From Pelagirhabdus alkalitolerans (GTDB lineage: Bacteria; Bacillota; Bacilli; Bacillales; Amphibacillaceae), in contig NZ_FMYI01000004.1 of the NCBI RefSeq assembly GCF_900096905.1, positions 1 through 64,000 on the forward strand: DNA of 64,000 bases. Reading direction: 5' to 3'. How positions within the stretch are numbered: position 1 is the stretch's first letter; every line of letters begins with the position of its first letter. A program made the position numbers and the translations under genes. Positions 53,907 through 62,580 of this stretch are shown in pieces. The notes beneath the pieces are model-generated. The model was not told where the DNA came from. It searched no databases and saw only the letters and a program-made list of their open reading frames with translations.

Positions 53907-53945
53907 AAAAAGCTTGACTCCAAACATACAGGAGTCAAGCTTTTT
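53907..53945. terminator. gnd terminator
   Basis: Perfect 15-bp arms AAAAAGCTTGACTCC and GGAGTCAAGCTTTTT lie 7 bp after the gnd stop and produce T tracts both ways. Confidence 0.85.
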
Positions 53946-53952
53946 AACGTTT

Positions 53953-55371
53953 TTATTCCATCCACTCTGTGTGGAATGTACCTTCTTTATCAACACGTTG
54001 ATATGTGTGAGCACCAAAGTAGTCACGTTGTGCTTGTAGTAAGTTCGCTGGTAAGCGCTCTGTACGATAGCTATCGTAATAAGCAAGGGCACTAGCAAAC
54101 CCAGGAACAGGAATACCGCGTTCCATCGCAATAGTTACAACTTTACGTAGTGATGACTGATATTTTTCTACAATCTCTTTGAAGTAATCATCCAACATTA
54201 AATTCGCTAAGTCTGGATTTACATCATAAGCTTGCTTAATCTTCTGCAAGAATTGAGCACGGATGATACAACCGCCTCTCCAAATCATGGAGATCGCACC
54301 ATAATCAAGGTTCCAATCATATTCTTCAGATGCAGCACGCATTTGAGCGAATCCTTGTGCATATGATGTGATCTTACTCATATAAAGCGCCTCACGAATC
54401 GCTTCAATTAATTCATCTTTATCGCCATCATAAGGCTCTTCTTCAATCGCAGGACCACTTAATACGTCACTTGCTTTAACACGCTCGTCTTTCATTGCAG
54501 AAATAAAGCGTGCAAAAACAGATTCTGTAATAACAGGAAGTGGCACACCTAAGTCTAATGAACTTTGGCTCGTCCATTTTCCAGTCCCTTTTTGGCCTGC
54601 TGTATCTAAAATAACATCAACCATTGGTTTACCTGTTTCTTCATCTTTTTTCGTAAAGATATCTGCAGTAATTTCAATCAAATAACTATCAAGCTCACCT
54701 TGATTCCATTCAGCGAACACTTTATGAAGTTCATCTGTCGATAAACCAAGAATACGTTTCATCATGAAGTATGCTTCACTGATCAATTGCATATCGCCAT
54801 ACTCAATACCGTTATGCACCATTTTGACATAGTGACCAGCACCATTTGGTCCCATATAAGTCACACAAGGCTCGCCATCAACTTTTGCTGAAATAGCTTC
54901 AAAGATAGGCGCTACACGTTCATAAGCTGTCTTTTGACCACCCGGCATAATAGATGGGCCTTTAAGTGCTCCTTCTTCACCACCTGAAACACCCGTTCCA
55001 ATAAAGTGAATACCTGAAGCATCTAATTCTTTATTACGACGGATCGTATCTTGATAGAATGTATTACCACCATCAATAATGATATCTTCATCATCTAAAA
55101 GGGGTTTTAACGTTTCAATCGTTTTATCTGTTGCAGGTCCTGCTTTGACCATTAACATGATTTTACGAGGTTTTTCGAGTGAGTTAACAAATTCTTCAAT
55201 GGTCTCGGCCCCTAAGAAATTTTTCCCCTTTGCTTCATTCGCCAAAAAGTCTTCTGTCTTTTTGTACGTACGGTTAAAAACAGCTACTGAATAACCTCTG
55301 CTCTCAACATTTAAAGCAAGGTTTTTCCCCATAACCGCTAAACCTATAACACCAAACTGCTGTTTTCCCAT
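53953..55371 (-). CDS. gndA: 6-phosphogluconate dehydrogenase (decarboxylating)
   Basis: Gnd oxidises 6-phosphogluconate to ribulose 5-phosphate, CO2 and NAD(P)H. The 472-aa length fits the long NADP-type family. The cofactor motif [13 protein letters not shown] (residues 9-21) with NRT after the second strand suggests NADP. Substrate-binding blocks include [19 protein letters not shown] and [13 protein letters not shown]. It completes the oxidative pentose phosphate branch with zwf. Confidence 0.95.
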   Translation of the reverse strand: MGKQQFGVIGLAVMGKNLALNVESRGYSVAVFNRTYKKTEDFLANEAKGKNFLGAETIEEFVNSLEKPRKIMLMVKAGPATDKTIETLKPLLDDEDIIIDGGNTFYQDTIRRNKELDASGIHFIGTGVSGGEEGALKGPSIMPGGQKTAYERVAPIFEAISAKVDGEPCVTYMGPNGAGHYVKMVHNGIEYGDMQLISEAYFMMKRILGLSTDELHKVFAEWNQGELDSYLIEITADIFTKKDEETGKPMVDVILDTAGQKGTGKWTSQSSLDLGVPLPVITESVFARFISAMKDERVKASDVLSGPAIEEEPYDGDKDELIEAIREALYMSKITSYAQGFAQMRAASEEYDWNLDYGAISMIWRGGCIIRAQFLQKIKQAYDVNPDLANLMLDDYFKEIVEKYQSSLRKVVTIAMERGIPVPGFASALAYYDSYRTERLPANLLQAQRDYFGAHTYQRVDKEGTFHTEWME

Positions 55372-55521
55372 ATTTTTTAGCTCCTTTTTGTATGTAATTC
55401 TATTTCTATCATACGTGTAATTGACACATTTCGCAACTTTCGAAGCTCTTTATACACGTCACTCTATACTAAATTATAACAGAATACGCTAGGATGCAAA
55501 TGAATTTTTAGAAAAATGCAA

Positions 55522-56277
55522 TTATTTGAACAATCCTTTATCTTGTGCCCATAAACTTTCAATTGCATAAGCGGCACCCTCTTGATGTAAGGATTTCGTT
55601 ATATAATTTGCTTTTTCTTTCACTTCATCTTGGCCATTTCCCATTGCTACTCCGATGCCAGCACTCTCAATCATCTTTATATCATTCATACTATCACCAA
55701 TAGCCATCACAGCATCAAATTCGATTCCCTTTGATTTAATTAATCGCTCAATTGCAGCTTTTTTATGGGTTCCTTTTCGATTTAACTCCATATTTTTTAA
55801 ACTCGAATTACTTAATTCAATCGTTGGCATTTGAGCGAATTGCGCTCTCATTTTTTCGCGTTGTTGATCATCTTCTACATGGAATCCAAATTTAATCCAA
55901 GTATGCTCCAAATAGTTGTCTGGTAACTCACCTCTGTATATTCGTTCATCTGAGACAAGCCAATGATATGTTTCATTTTGTTGGTGAATCTTTATAATTT
56001 CTTTCACAGTCTCTTCATCAATAGCAGCACGTTCAATCAGTTCACCATCTCGCGTCCATATTTCCCCACCGTTCAATGTGATCATATAATCAACTTGTAA
56101 TTGTTCAGCAATTGCTAAACTCGTTGAACGATGTCTACCTGTTGCAATGACAACTTCAATCCCCTGTTCTCTTGCATCGTTAACGGCCTTAATCATACGA
56201 TCTGAGACGTAACGCTCTCCGTGATCAACGAGTGTACCATCGAGATCGAGTGCAATCCATTTAATGTTATTTATCAA
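55522..56277 (-). CDS. Cof-type HAD-IIB phosphatase
   Basis: This 251-aa phosphatase has motif I LDLDGTLVDHG, motif II ATGRHRS and motif IV AIGDSMNDIKMI. It resembles B. subtilis YkrA-type proteins. The start is TTG at 56277, with GGGGGGA upstream. The substrate is unknown. A second Cof protein lies near 9.1-9.9 kb. Confidence 0.88.
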   Translation of the reverse strand: MINNIKWIALDLDGTLVDHGERYVSDRMIKAVNDAREQGIEVVIATGRHRSTSLAIAEQLQVDYMITLNGGEIWTRDGELIERAAIDEETVKEIIKIHQQNETYHWLVSDERIYRGELPDNYLEHTWIKFGFHVEDDQQREKMRAQFAQMPTIELSNSSLKNMELNRKGTHKKAAIERLIKSKGIEFDAVMAIGDSMNDIKMIESAGIGVAMGNGQDEVKEKANYITKSLHQEGAAYAIESLWAQDKGLFK

Positions 56278-56730
56278 AACTCATCCCCCCTAAACTAATC
56301 TTCTCTACTATATCATGCTCGTCTTTATTATTGAATCCCATATACATTCTCTAATGACTTGACATTTTTGTCGTTATAAGAGATAATGTTCATTGAGCTT
56401 CAAATTGGAGCAAAGGTAAAATGATGGCATCCGCCAAATGTTTTTCAAAAAATTTTGAAACGGAACTAGAAATTAATCGAAAAAAAGCACAACAACTAAG
56501 TGTTTAATGAGAAAGACTTATTCACACTGGATCGACTTTGGAGTCGTAAGGATGTAGGAGAGGTAGGGCTTACATCGTTTAGGTTAAAAACATTCCAGGT
56601 GGACATACCGCGGCACAATGATGATAAATTAAATCATTGTATAACAAACAAACTTAATAAAAGAAGTTTTACTTTTGCAAGACTCATAATAGAGGGTACT
56701 TTTCACCATGAAAAGTACCCTCTTTCCAAT
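56278..56730. other. Intergenic region with unexplained short reading frames
   Basis: This 453-bp gap has no convincing gene. A 28-codon frame (ATG at 56421 to the stop at 56507) follows AAAGGT but resembles nothing I know. A partly overlapping 84-codon frame (56500-56754) runs into the terminator hairpin and has no ribosome site. A strong hairpin, AGAGGGTACTTTT paired with AAAAGTACCCTCT (56691-56723), lies at the right end next to the SDR stop. The middle part (56520-56620) is less AT-rich than its surroundings and may be a remnant of a lost gene. Confidence 0.4.
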
Positions 56731-57531
56731 TTATCGCATCAACGTACCACCTGATATTTTTACAGATTCCCCTACAATATTGTCACAAGCGTCAGTTAGT
56801 AAATAACCAATTGTATTCGCTACTTCCAACGTCGTTGTCAATCGCCCTGAAGGAATCTTTTTCTTCGTTTCTTCTATTAATGTTTCATAAGACTTCCCTT
56901 GTTGCTTAGCTTGTTTTTCTAAAATTTGTGCAGCCATACTTGTATCAACAAAACCTGGACAGACAGCATTCACCCTAATACGATGTTTAATCGCTTCATA
57001 TGCCATGGATTGTGTCCACCCGATCATCGCAAATTTAGAAGCTGCATAAGCTGTATTTCCAGCTGTTCCTCTTAACCCTGATAGTGAAGCAACGTTTACG
57101 ATATTCCCAGCACCTTGTTCTATCATCTTTTGATAAATAGGTTGGGTAAGGCGTAATGCACTAAAATAATTTACATCCATAATCATTTCTGCTTCTTTTG
57201 GATCAAGCTCATCTACTTGACCACCACCTGTTATACCAGCATTGTTCACTAAATCCGTAATCGATCCAAGCGTTGACTCTGCATCAGCGATCAACTGCTC
57301 ACGGTCTAACTGTTTTGTAATATCAGCTATGTGTGTATAAATAGAATGATTTGATGTAACCGTCTCAAGCTCTTTTTGCAAACTCCTAAGTTTTGATTCA
57401 TTGCGTCCAGTAATGGTCACTTTAGCACCCATTGATGCCAAAACTTTAGCCGTTTCAGAACCAATTTCACCTGTCGCGCCTGTGATCAACACATGATGAT
57501 TTGCTAATGCTTCATTTGAAAATACACTCAC
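56731..57531 (-). CDS. Short-chain dehydrogenase/reductase (FabG-like)
   Basis: This 266-aa NAD(P)-dependent oxidoreductase has TGATGEIG (cofactor), NNAG, the catalytic Ser in NVASLSG and YAASK (Tyr and Lys), and a C-terminal GGT-type end (VKISGGTLMR). It resembles 3-oxoacyl-ACP reductases, but as a stand-alone gene its substrate is open. The start is GTG at 57531, 12 nt after AAGGAG. The hairpin at 56691-56723 lies after its stop. Confidence 0.85.
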   Translation of the reverse strand: MSVFSNEALANHHVLITGATGEIGSETAKVLASMGAKVTITGRNESKLRSLQKELETVTSNHSIYTHIADITKQLDREQLIADAESTLGSITDLVNNAGITGGGQVDELDPKEAEMIMDVNYFSALRLTQPIYQKMIEQGAGNIVNVASLSGLRGTAGNTAYAASKFAMIGWTQSMAYEAIKHRIRVNAVCPGFVDTSMAAQILEKQAKQQGKSYETLIEETKKKIPSGRLTTTLEVANTIGYLLTDACDNIVGESVKISGGTLMR

Positions 57532-57618
57532 CTTTTCAACACACTCCTTAAAAATCGTTTTAATAAATATTTCCTTTTACAGGTCGCGTTAAACCTTCAT
57601 TGTTGGGAAAAGTTTATA

Positions 57619-57647
57619 TTGACGGGCGTTGAAAATACTGGTACGAT
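57619..57647 (+). promoter_or_regulatory. Promoter of the glycine-riboswitch operon
   Basis: TTGACG (57619-57624), a 17-bp spacer and TACGAT (57642-57647) give a sigma-A promoter about 55 bp before the aptamer. A TATAAT at 57693-57698 lies nearer but has no clear -35 box. Confidence 0.55.
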
Positions 57648-57704
57648 TTCTTTATTAGTTAAATAAAGAGCGATGATGATTATGGGTCACACTATAATAG
57701 GAGC

Positions 57705-57772
57705 TACTTCTGGAGAGTTCGTCTAGACGACACCGAAGGATTCACAATCTCAGGTAAAAGGACAGAAGACAA
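57705..57772 (+). promoter_or_regulatory. Glycine riboswitch aptamer (single)
   Basis: The glycine-aptamer hallmarks occur in order: CTTCT, GGAGAG, a variable stem, ACACCGAAGGA, ATCTCAGGTAAAAGGACAG and AAG closing P1 (CTTCT with AGAAG). Only one aptamer is present instead of the usual tandem pair. A further stem (AAGACAACA with TGTTGTCTT, 57767-57800) follows and may be the ghost-aptamer stem of singleton glycine riboswitches. A terminator comes next. It precedes an ACT-domain gene and a UPF0210 gene, not gcvT or a transporter. Confidence 0.9.
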
Positions 57773-57801
57773 CACGTATAATGATACATAATGTTGTCTT
57801 G

Positions 57802-57834
57802 AGATTGGGGAAAATAACCTCCAATCTTTTTTAA
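57802..57834 (+). terminator. Expression-platform terminator of the glycine riboswitch
   Basis: AGATTGG (57802-57808) pairs with CCAATCT (57821-57827), followed by TTTTTT. TGAGATT at the 5' side of this stem can also pair with AATCTCA inside the aptamer, so aptamer and terminator can compete. This suggests that glycine binding favours termination. Confidence 0.8.
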
Positions 57835-57878
57835 TACGTATGAAAAGAAATAACTAAATAATTATTGAGGTGAAGAAA

Positions 57879-58151
57879 ATGAAAAAAAGAGCCGTTGTAA
57901 CCGTAGTAGGAAAGGATCAAGTCGGAATTATCGCACGTGTTACCAATGTGTTAGCAGATTATAAAATGAATATTCATGACATTAGCCAAACGATCCTACA
58001 AGACTATTTCACGATGATGATGATTGTTGATACAGCTGAAGAAGATCAAATTGATGCATTGCTAAAAACATTTGAAACAATTGAAACTGAAATGAACTTA
58101 ACGATTAGCATACAACTTGAAGATGTCTTTCAAGCGATGCACCGTATTTAA
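57879..58151 (+). CDS. ACT-domain protein (UPF0237)
   Basis: This 90-aa protein is a single ACT domain ([27 protein letters not shown] split by strands), the kind that binds amino acids allosterically; UPF0237 proteins resemble the glycine-cleavage regulator GcvR domain. The frame opens at GTG 57870, overlapping its Shine-Dalgarno; ATG 57879 after GAGGTG is preferred. It is followed 14 bp later by the UPF0210 gene, a pair widely conserved in Firmicutes. The upstream glycine riboswitch suggests glycine as effector. Confidence 0.88.
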   Translation: MKKRAVVTVVGKDQVGIIARVTNVLADYKMNIHDISQTILQDYFTMMMIVDTAEEDQIDALLKTFETIETEMNLTISIQLEDVFQAMHRI

Positions 58152-58165
58152 GGAGGCCTAATGAT

Positions 58166-59527
58166 ATGACAATTGCACATGGAGAAATTCAAGAAACCAT
58201 TCGTATGGTGCAAATGGAAAGTTTAGATATACGAACAGTCACAATGGGGATCAGTTTAAAGAATTGTGCATCCCACGATTTTGAGACCGTTAAAACAAGC
58301 GTTTATAACAAAATCGTAAACTATGCCGGACAGCTAAAACCTGTTGCAGAACGCGTTGAAAAAGAATACGGTATTCCGATTGTCAATAAACGAATTGCGA
58401 TTACACCTATTGCTGAAATATTGGGTGATGCTTCTGTTGAGCAAGCGATTGAGCTTGCTGACGTATTAGACCAAGCAGCCGAAACAGTAGGTGTTGATTT
58501 TATCGGAGGTTATTCAGCTCTTGTACATAAAGGCATGACTAAGAGTGATGAAACATTATTAGAGGCGCTTCCTAAAGCATTAGCATCAACGAATCGCGTC
58601 TGTGGATCGGTATCAATCGGTACAACACGCACAGGCATTAATATGGATGCTGTTGGTAAATTAGGTGAAGTCATTAAAGACACTGCTGAATTAACGAAAC
58701 ATGATAACAGTATTGGCTGTGCGAAATTCGTAGCTTTTTGTAATCCTGTTGAAGATAACCCGTTTATGGCTGGTGCTTTCCATGGTGCTGGTGAAGGAGA
58801 AGCGGTTGTTAGTGTTGGTGTAAGTGGACCTGGTGTTGTATTAAATGCACTCAAACGCTATCCTGACGCTGACTTAGGTGAAGTCGCAGATGTGATTAAA
58901 AAAACAGCTTTCAAAATCACACGTGCTGGTGAGTTATTAGGTCGTGTCGTGAGTGATCGATTAAACGTACCCTTCGGTATTATGGATCTCTCTCTTGCAC
59001 CGACAAATGCAATGAATGATAGTGTTGCCGAAATTTTAGAAGAAATCGGACTTGAAAGTGTTGGTACACATGGAACGATCGCAGCACTTGCACTGATGAA
59101 TGACGCTGTTAAAAAAGGTGGTGCCATGGCGAGTTCTTATGTTGGGGGCCTTAGTGGTGCTTTTATTCCCGTTAGTGAAGATAATGGTATGATTCGAGGA
59201 ATTGAAGATCAATCGCTTAGTCTCGATAAACTAGAAGCGATGACCTGTGTCTGCTCAGTTGGTTTAGATATGATCGCTGTTTCAGGTGACGCATCACCTG
59301 AAACGCTTGCTGCGATTATAGCTGATGAAGCGGCAATCGGTATGATTAACAAAAAAACAACAGCCGTGCGCGTCATTCCAGTTATCGGTAAAGAAGAGGG
59401 CGAAATTGTAGAATTCGGTGGCTTACTAGGTCGCGCGCCAATCATAGGCGTTAAACCGTTTAGCTCAGATAAAATGATTAAACGAGGCGGAAGAATTCCA
59501 GCACCGCTTCAGTCACTTATAAATTAA
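58166..59527 (+). CDS. UPF0210/PFL-like protein (DUF711)
   Basis: This 453-aa cytosolic protein of the UPF0210 family is related by fold to pyruvate formate-lyase-like proteins. Characteristic blocks are [40 protein letters not shown] and [13 protein letters not shown] at the C-terminus. The function is unproven. AAGGAGG precedes the ATG. Co-transcription with an ACT-domain protein behind a glycine riboswitch suggests a role in glycine or one-carbon metabolism. Confidence 0.88.
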   Translation: MTIAHGEIQETIRMVQMESLDIRTVTMGISLKNCASHDFETVKTSVYNKIVNYAGQLKPVAERVEKEYGIPIVNKRIAITPIAEILGDASVEQAIELADVLDQAAETVGVDFIGGYSALVHKGMTKSDETLLEALPKALASTNRVCGSVSIGTTRTGINMDAVGKLGEVIKDTAELTKHDNSIGCAKFVAFCNPVEDNPFMAGAFHGAGEGEAVVSVGVSGPGVVLNALKRYPDADLGEVADVIKKTAFKITRAGELLGRVVSDRLNVPFGIMDLSLAPTNAMNDSVAEILEEIGLESVGTHGTIAALALMNDAVKKGGAMASSYVGGLSGAFIPVSEDNGMIRGIEDQSLSLDKLEAMTCVCSVGLDMIAVSGDASPETLAAIIADEAAIGMINKKTTAVRVIPVIGKEEGEIVEFGGLLGRAPIIGVKPFSSDKMIKRGGRIPAPLQSLIN

Positions 59528-59533
59528 TGATAG

Positions 59534-59575
59534 AAAAATCCCATTCACGCTAATCAACGTGAATGGGATTTTTTA
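59534..59575. terminator. Terminator of the ACT/UPF0210 operon
   Basis: Perfect 16-bp arms AAAAATCCCATTCACG and CGTGAATGGGATTTTT, with a T tract on the plus strand. Confidence 0.88.
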
Positions 59576-59600
59576 ATCTCTATTGTCTATTTCATATGTC

Positions 59601-60473
59601 TTAAGTTGTTGTAGAACGACTTCTCACTACAGCATCAAAATAAATCACAGCATAACCTACCATGAAAACAGCGTAAGAAAGAATCAAAAAACCGAAGCTT
59701 ATAATTGAATACAATATACTAAATCCGATTACAACAATAAGAAAGTCAGCAGCTAAACGGATAATACCTGTTAAAATAAGTAAGGTTAAGAATAACCAAA
59801 ATAAAAGCCAGGATCTCTTTTGAGTTATTCTAAAACTTTCACCTAACCCTGGTGCTACCTTATGAAATGTAACAACGGCAAGGCTCAAACCCCAACGAGC
59901 AAATAATAGTCCAATTAACACAAGCGCCACAACCATAAGAATGATACTTAAAATAATGGGATACACCGTTTCTGAAACAAGAGCAATTGTAATGCTAATT
60001 GAAAAAATGATAAGGGGTGCTATTAAAAAAAGGAATGCTAAAACACCTAATAATAAGTATGTTCCAACCAATGGCCAAAAGCGTTTGAAGGCATTTTTAA
60101 TAATCATTGAAATATCATACGTTTCATTATCCATTATTTGTTTAACCATAATCAATACAGATGCAATCGCAAGAGGATAAATAAAAACCTCCAATAAATT
60201 AATGGCTAAACTACTGAAAAACTCACCAGGTAAAAAGAACTCACCATTATTTTCAATCATATTTAATAGTTGCTCGTTTATTGCGTTATTTTCGGTACCT
60301 GAAGTAAAAAACGGGCGCCCTGATATGAACTGAGTTACGATTTGAATCAAAAGGATCGGACTAAATAAAATAAATAATAGCTTGAGTAAAGATCCAAAAT
60401 GCTTTTTCACAATATAAAAAGTCAAATCAATAATTTCTCCGAATTTCTTCGGTCGTTCAAACAATTGTTCCAT
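59601..60473 (-). CDS. Integral membrane protein of unknown function
   Basis: This protein of about 290 residues has six or so hydrophobic segments and short hydrophilic ends. It begins MEQLFERPKKFGEIIDLTF, which resembles the membrane-domain proteins associated with glycerophosphodiester phosphodiesterases or the YciC family. I cannot assign a function. GGAGGGAG precedes ATG 60473; an upstream in-frame ATG has no site. It is monocistronic. Confidence 0.75.
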   Translation of the reverse strand: MEQLFERPKKFGEIIDLTFYIVKKHFGSLLKLLFILFSPILLIQIVTQFISGRPFFTSGTENNAINEQLLNMIENNGEFFLPGEFFSSLAINLLEVFIYPLAIASVLIMVKQIMDNETYDISMIIKNAFKRFWPLVGTYLLLGVLAFLFLIAPLIIFSISITIALVSETVYPIILSIILMVVALVLIGLLFARWGLSLAVVTFHKVAPGLGESFRITQKRSWLLFWLFLTLLILTGIIRLAADFLIVVIGFSILYSIISFGFLILSYAVFMVGYAVIYFDAVVRSRSTTT

Positions 60474-60606
60474 ACTATCTCCCTCCACAATCAATCTTTT
60501 CTTCATTTTAACATGTTCCAAGTAAAATAATAGAAAAATCTGTTATAAGTTTATGTCCAAAATAACCTCATCATGTTTTTAATGGTTCATTCGTTCTAAC
60601 CTAAAA

Positions 60607-60642
60607 AACCCTTCAAGTGTTCAATTAAACACTTGAAGGGTT
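60607..60642 (-). terminator. ABC exporter operon terminator
   Basis: Fifteen-bp perfect arms AACCCTTCAAGTGTT and AACACTTGAAGGGTT; on the minus strand they lead into TTTTTTAG. It lies about 20 bp after the exporter stop. Confidence 0.85.
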
Positions 60643-60663
60643 AAACTAAAAAGGCTATCTGAG

Positions 60664-62580
60664 TTAAGTTAATTCAAACATACCTGCTGAAAGCTGATAA
60701 TACTTCCCGCCTTGTTCAATTAATTGATCATGATCTCCACGCTCAATAATTTCACCGTGCTCTAATACCATAATGGCATTGGCTGATCGAACGGTTGATA
60801 AGCGGTGTGCAATGATAAATGAAGTTTTTCCCTCCATCAATCGATCCATACCTTTTTGAATCAGAGTTTCTGTTCTGGTATCGATCGATGATGTTGCCTC
60901 ATCTAAAATTAAAATAGGCGTTCTTGCAATAGCAGCTCGTGCAATGGCTAACAGTTGACGTTGACCTTGTGATAAGTTTCCACCGTCTGATTTTAATACG
61001 GTTTGATAGCCATGCTCAAGCTGACGAATAAAGAAGTCAGCATTTGCGAGTTTTGCCGCTTCCACTACCTCTTCGTCTGTTGCATCCAAGCGTCCATAGC
61101 GAATGTTTTCCATGACTGTCCCCGTGAAAAGGTGCGTATCTTGTAACACCATTGATAAAGAGCGTCTTAGATCTTTTTTCTGTATTTTATTGATCTCAAT
61201 ACCGTCAATACTTATATTGCCACCCGGAACATCATAAAAGCGATTAATTAGATTGGTAATGGTCGTTTTACCTGCACCTGTAGAACCGACAAACGCTATC
61301 TTTTGACCAGGTTTTGCGTATAATGAAATATCGTTCAATACGGTTTTATTTTCTTCATACCCAAACGTCACCTGGTCGAATACAACCTTACCTAAAACAG
61401 GTGTATAATGAACAGAGCCATCTTCTCGTAACTCTTTCCAAGCAAATTTTCCTGTACGATCATCTGTTTCTATAATCTGACCTGAGGCATCTTGATCAAT
61501 CGGTACCATCGTAATATGTCCCTGATCTCGTTCAGGCTCCTCATCAATCACTTTAAATATTCGCTCAGCACCTGCGAGTGATGTTAACACAGCATTCATT
61601 TGCTGAGAGATTTGTGTGATCGGCTGTGAGAACGTACGTGTAAATTGAAGGAACGCGACCACCGTACCAATTGTTAATGCTTGCGTAATCGCAAGTAATC
61701 CTCCAACCATCGCGGTTATCGCATATAGCACATACGATAAGTTCCCCATAATTGGCATTAATATATTGGCAAATATATTAGCTTTTGTTGCATTATCTTG
61801 TAGTTGTTCATTTAACTCTTTAAATTCATCGATCACTTTATCTTGTCTAGAAAAGACTTTAATGACTTTTTGACCTTCAATCATCTCTTCTATATAACCA
61901 TTTACACGTCCTAATTCTTGTTGTTGCTTAACGAAGTAATTCGCACTTTTACCACCAATTTTCTTCACTGATAAAAGCATGATCGCTAGCATAATGACAA
62001 CAATGATCGTCAATTGCCAACTAAAGATAATCATCATCGTGAACACACCGACAACTGTTATGAGTGACATAAAAAATCCTGTCACACTGTTGGATAGCAC
62101 TTGTCTTAATGTATCAATATCATTTGTATACAGACTCATAGAGTCACCATGCGTATGCGTATCGTAATATTTAATCGGTAGTTTTTCCATCTTTTTAAAC
62201 AAGTCAACACGTATTTTATAAAGCGTTCGAGTTGACACACCGACCATTAAACGGCTAAATACATAAGTCGATACAGCACCCGTCACATATATAATTGAAA
62301 CGAGTCCGATGACTTGAATGAAATCTGTCATTAATTCTTGATCGTAACTTTCTGCTAGTGGCGCAAGATACGTATCAATAATGACTTGTAAAAATGATAT
62401 ACCAATCACATTAGCTAACGAGCTAAAGATAATCGCAATCATTACAATAAGCAAAATCCATTTATCATCTTTCATATAGCTTGCAATACGTCTAGTTGTT
62501 GACCAAAGGTTCGTGGGTTTCCCCATTCCTTTTGGACCACCCATAGGACCACCGATCGGTTTTCTTGGTTGACTACTCAT
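60664..62580 (-). CDS. Heterodimeric ABC exporter, catalytic half
   Basis: This 638-aa half-transporter fuses a six-TM exporter domain to an ATPase. The N-terminus has a Gly/Pro/Met-rich extension (RKPIGGPMGGPKGMGKP). The ATPase has Walker A GSTGAGKTTI, signature LSQGQRQLL and Walker B LILDEATSSID with the catalytic Glu. It overlaps the partner gene by 8 bp. It is related to YheH/YfiC-type multidrug exporters; the substrate is unknown. Confidence 0.92.
   Translation of the reverse strand: MSSQPRKPIGGPMGGPKGMGKPTNLWSTTRRIASYMKDDKWILLIVMIAIIFSSLANVIGISFLQVIIDTYLAPLAESYDQELMTDFIQVIGLVSIIYVTGAVSTYVFSRLMVGVSTRTLYKIRVDLFKKMEKLPIKYYDTHTHGDSMSLYTNDIDTLRQVLSNSVTGFFMSLITVVGVFTMMIIFSWQLTIIVVIMLAIMLLSVKKIGGKSANYFVKQQQELGRVNGYIEEMIEGQKVIKVFSRQDKVIDEFKELNEQLQDNATKANIFANILMPIMGNLSYVLYAITAMVGGLLAITQALTIGTVVAFLQFTRTFSQPITQISQQMNAVLTSLAGAERIFKVIDEEPERDQGHITMVPIDQDASGQIIETDDRTGKFAWKELREDGSVHYTPVLGKVVFDQVTFGYEENKTVLNDISLYAKPGQKIAFVGSTGAGKTTITNLINRFYDVPGGNISIDGIEINKIQKKDLRRSLSMVLQDTHLFTGTVMENIRYGRLDATDEEVVEAAKLANADFFIRQLEHGYQTVLKSDGGNLSQGQRQLLAIARAAIARTPILILDEATSSIDTRTETLIQKGMDRLMEGKTSFIIAHRLSTVRSANAIMVLEHGEIIERGDHDQLIEQGGKYYQLSAGMFELT

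Noticed and set aside
56421..56440. Resemblance of GATGGCATCCGCC to the fluoride riboswitch core
   Set aside because: The paired GGC before GATGG and the downstream pseudoknot partner are missing, and the downstream gene has no fluoride link.
56500..56754. 84-codon plus-strand frame
   Set aside because: No ribosome site, resembles nothing known and overlaps the hairpin and the 3' end of the SDR gene on the other strand.
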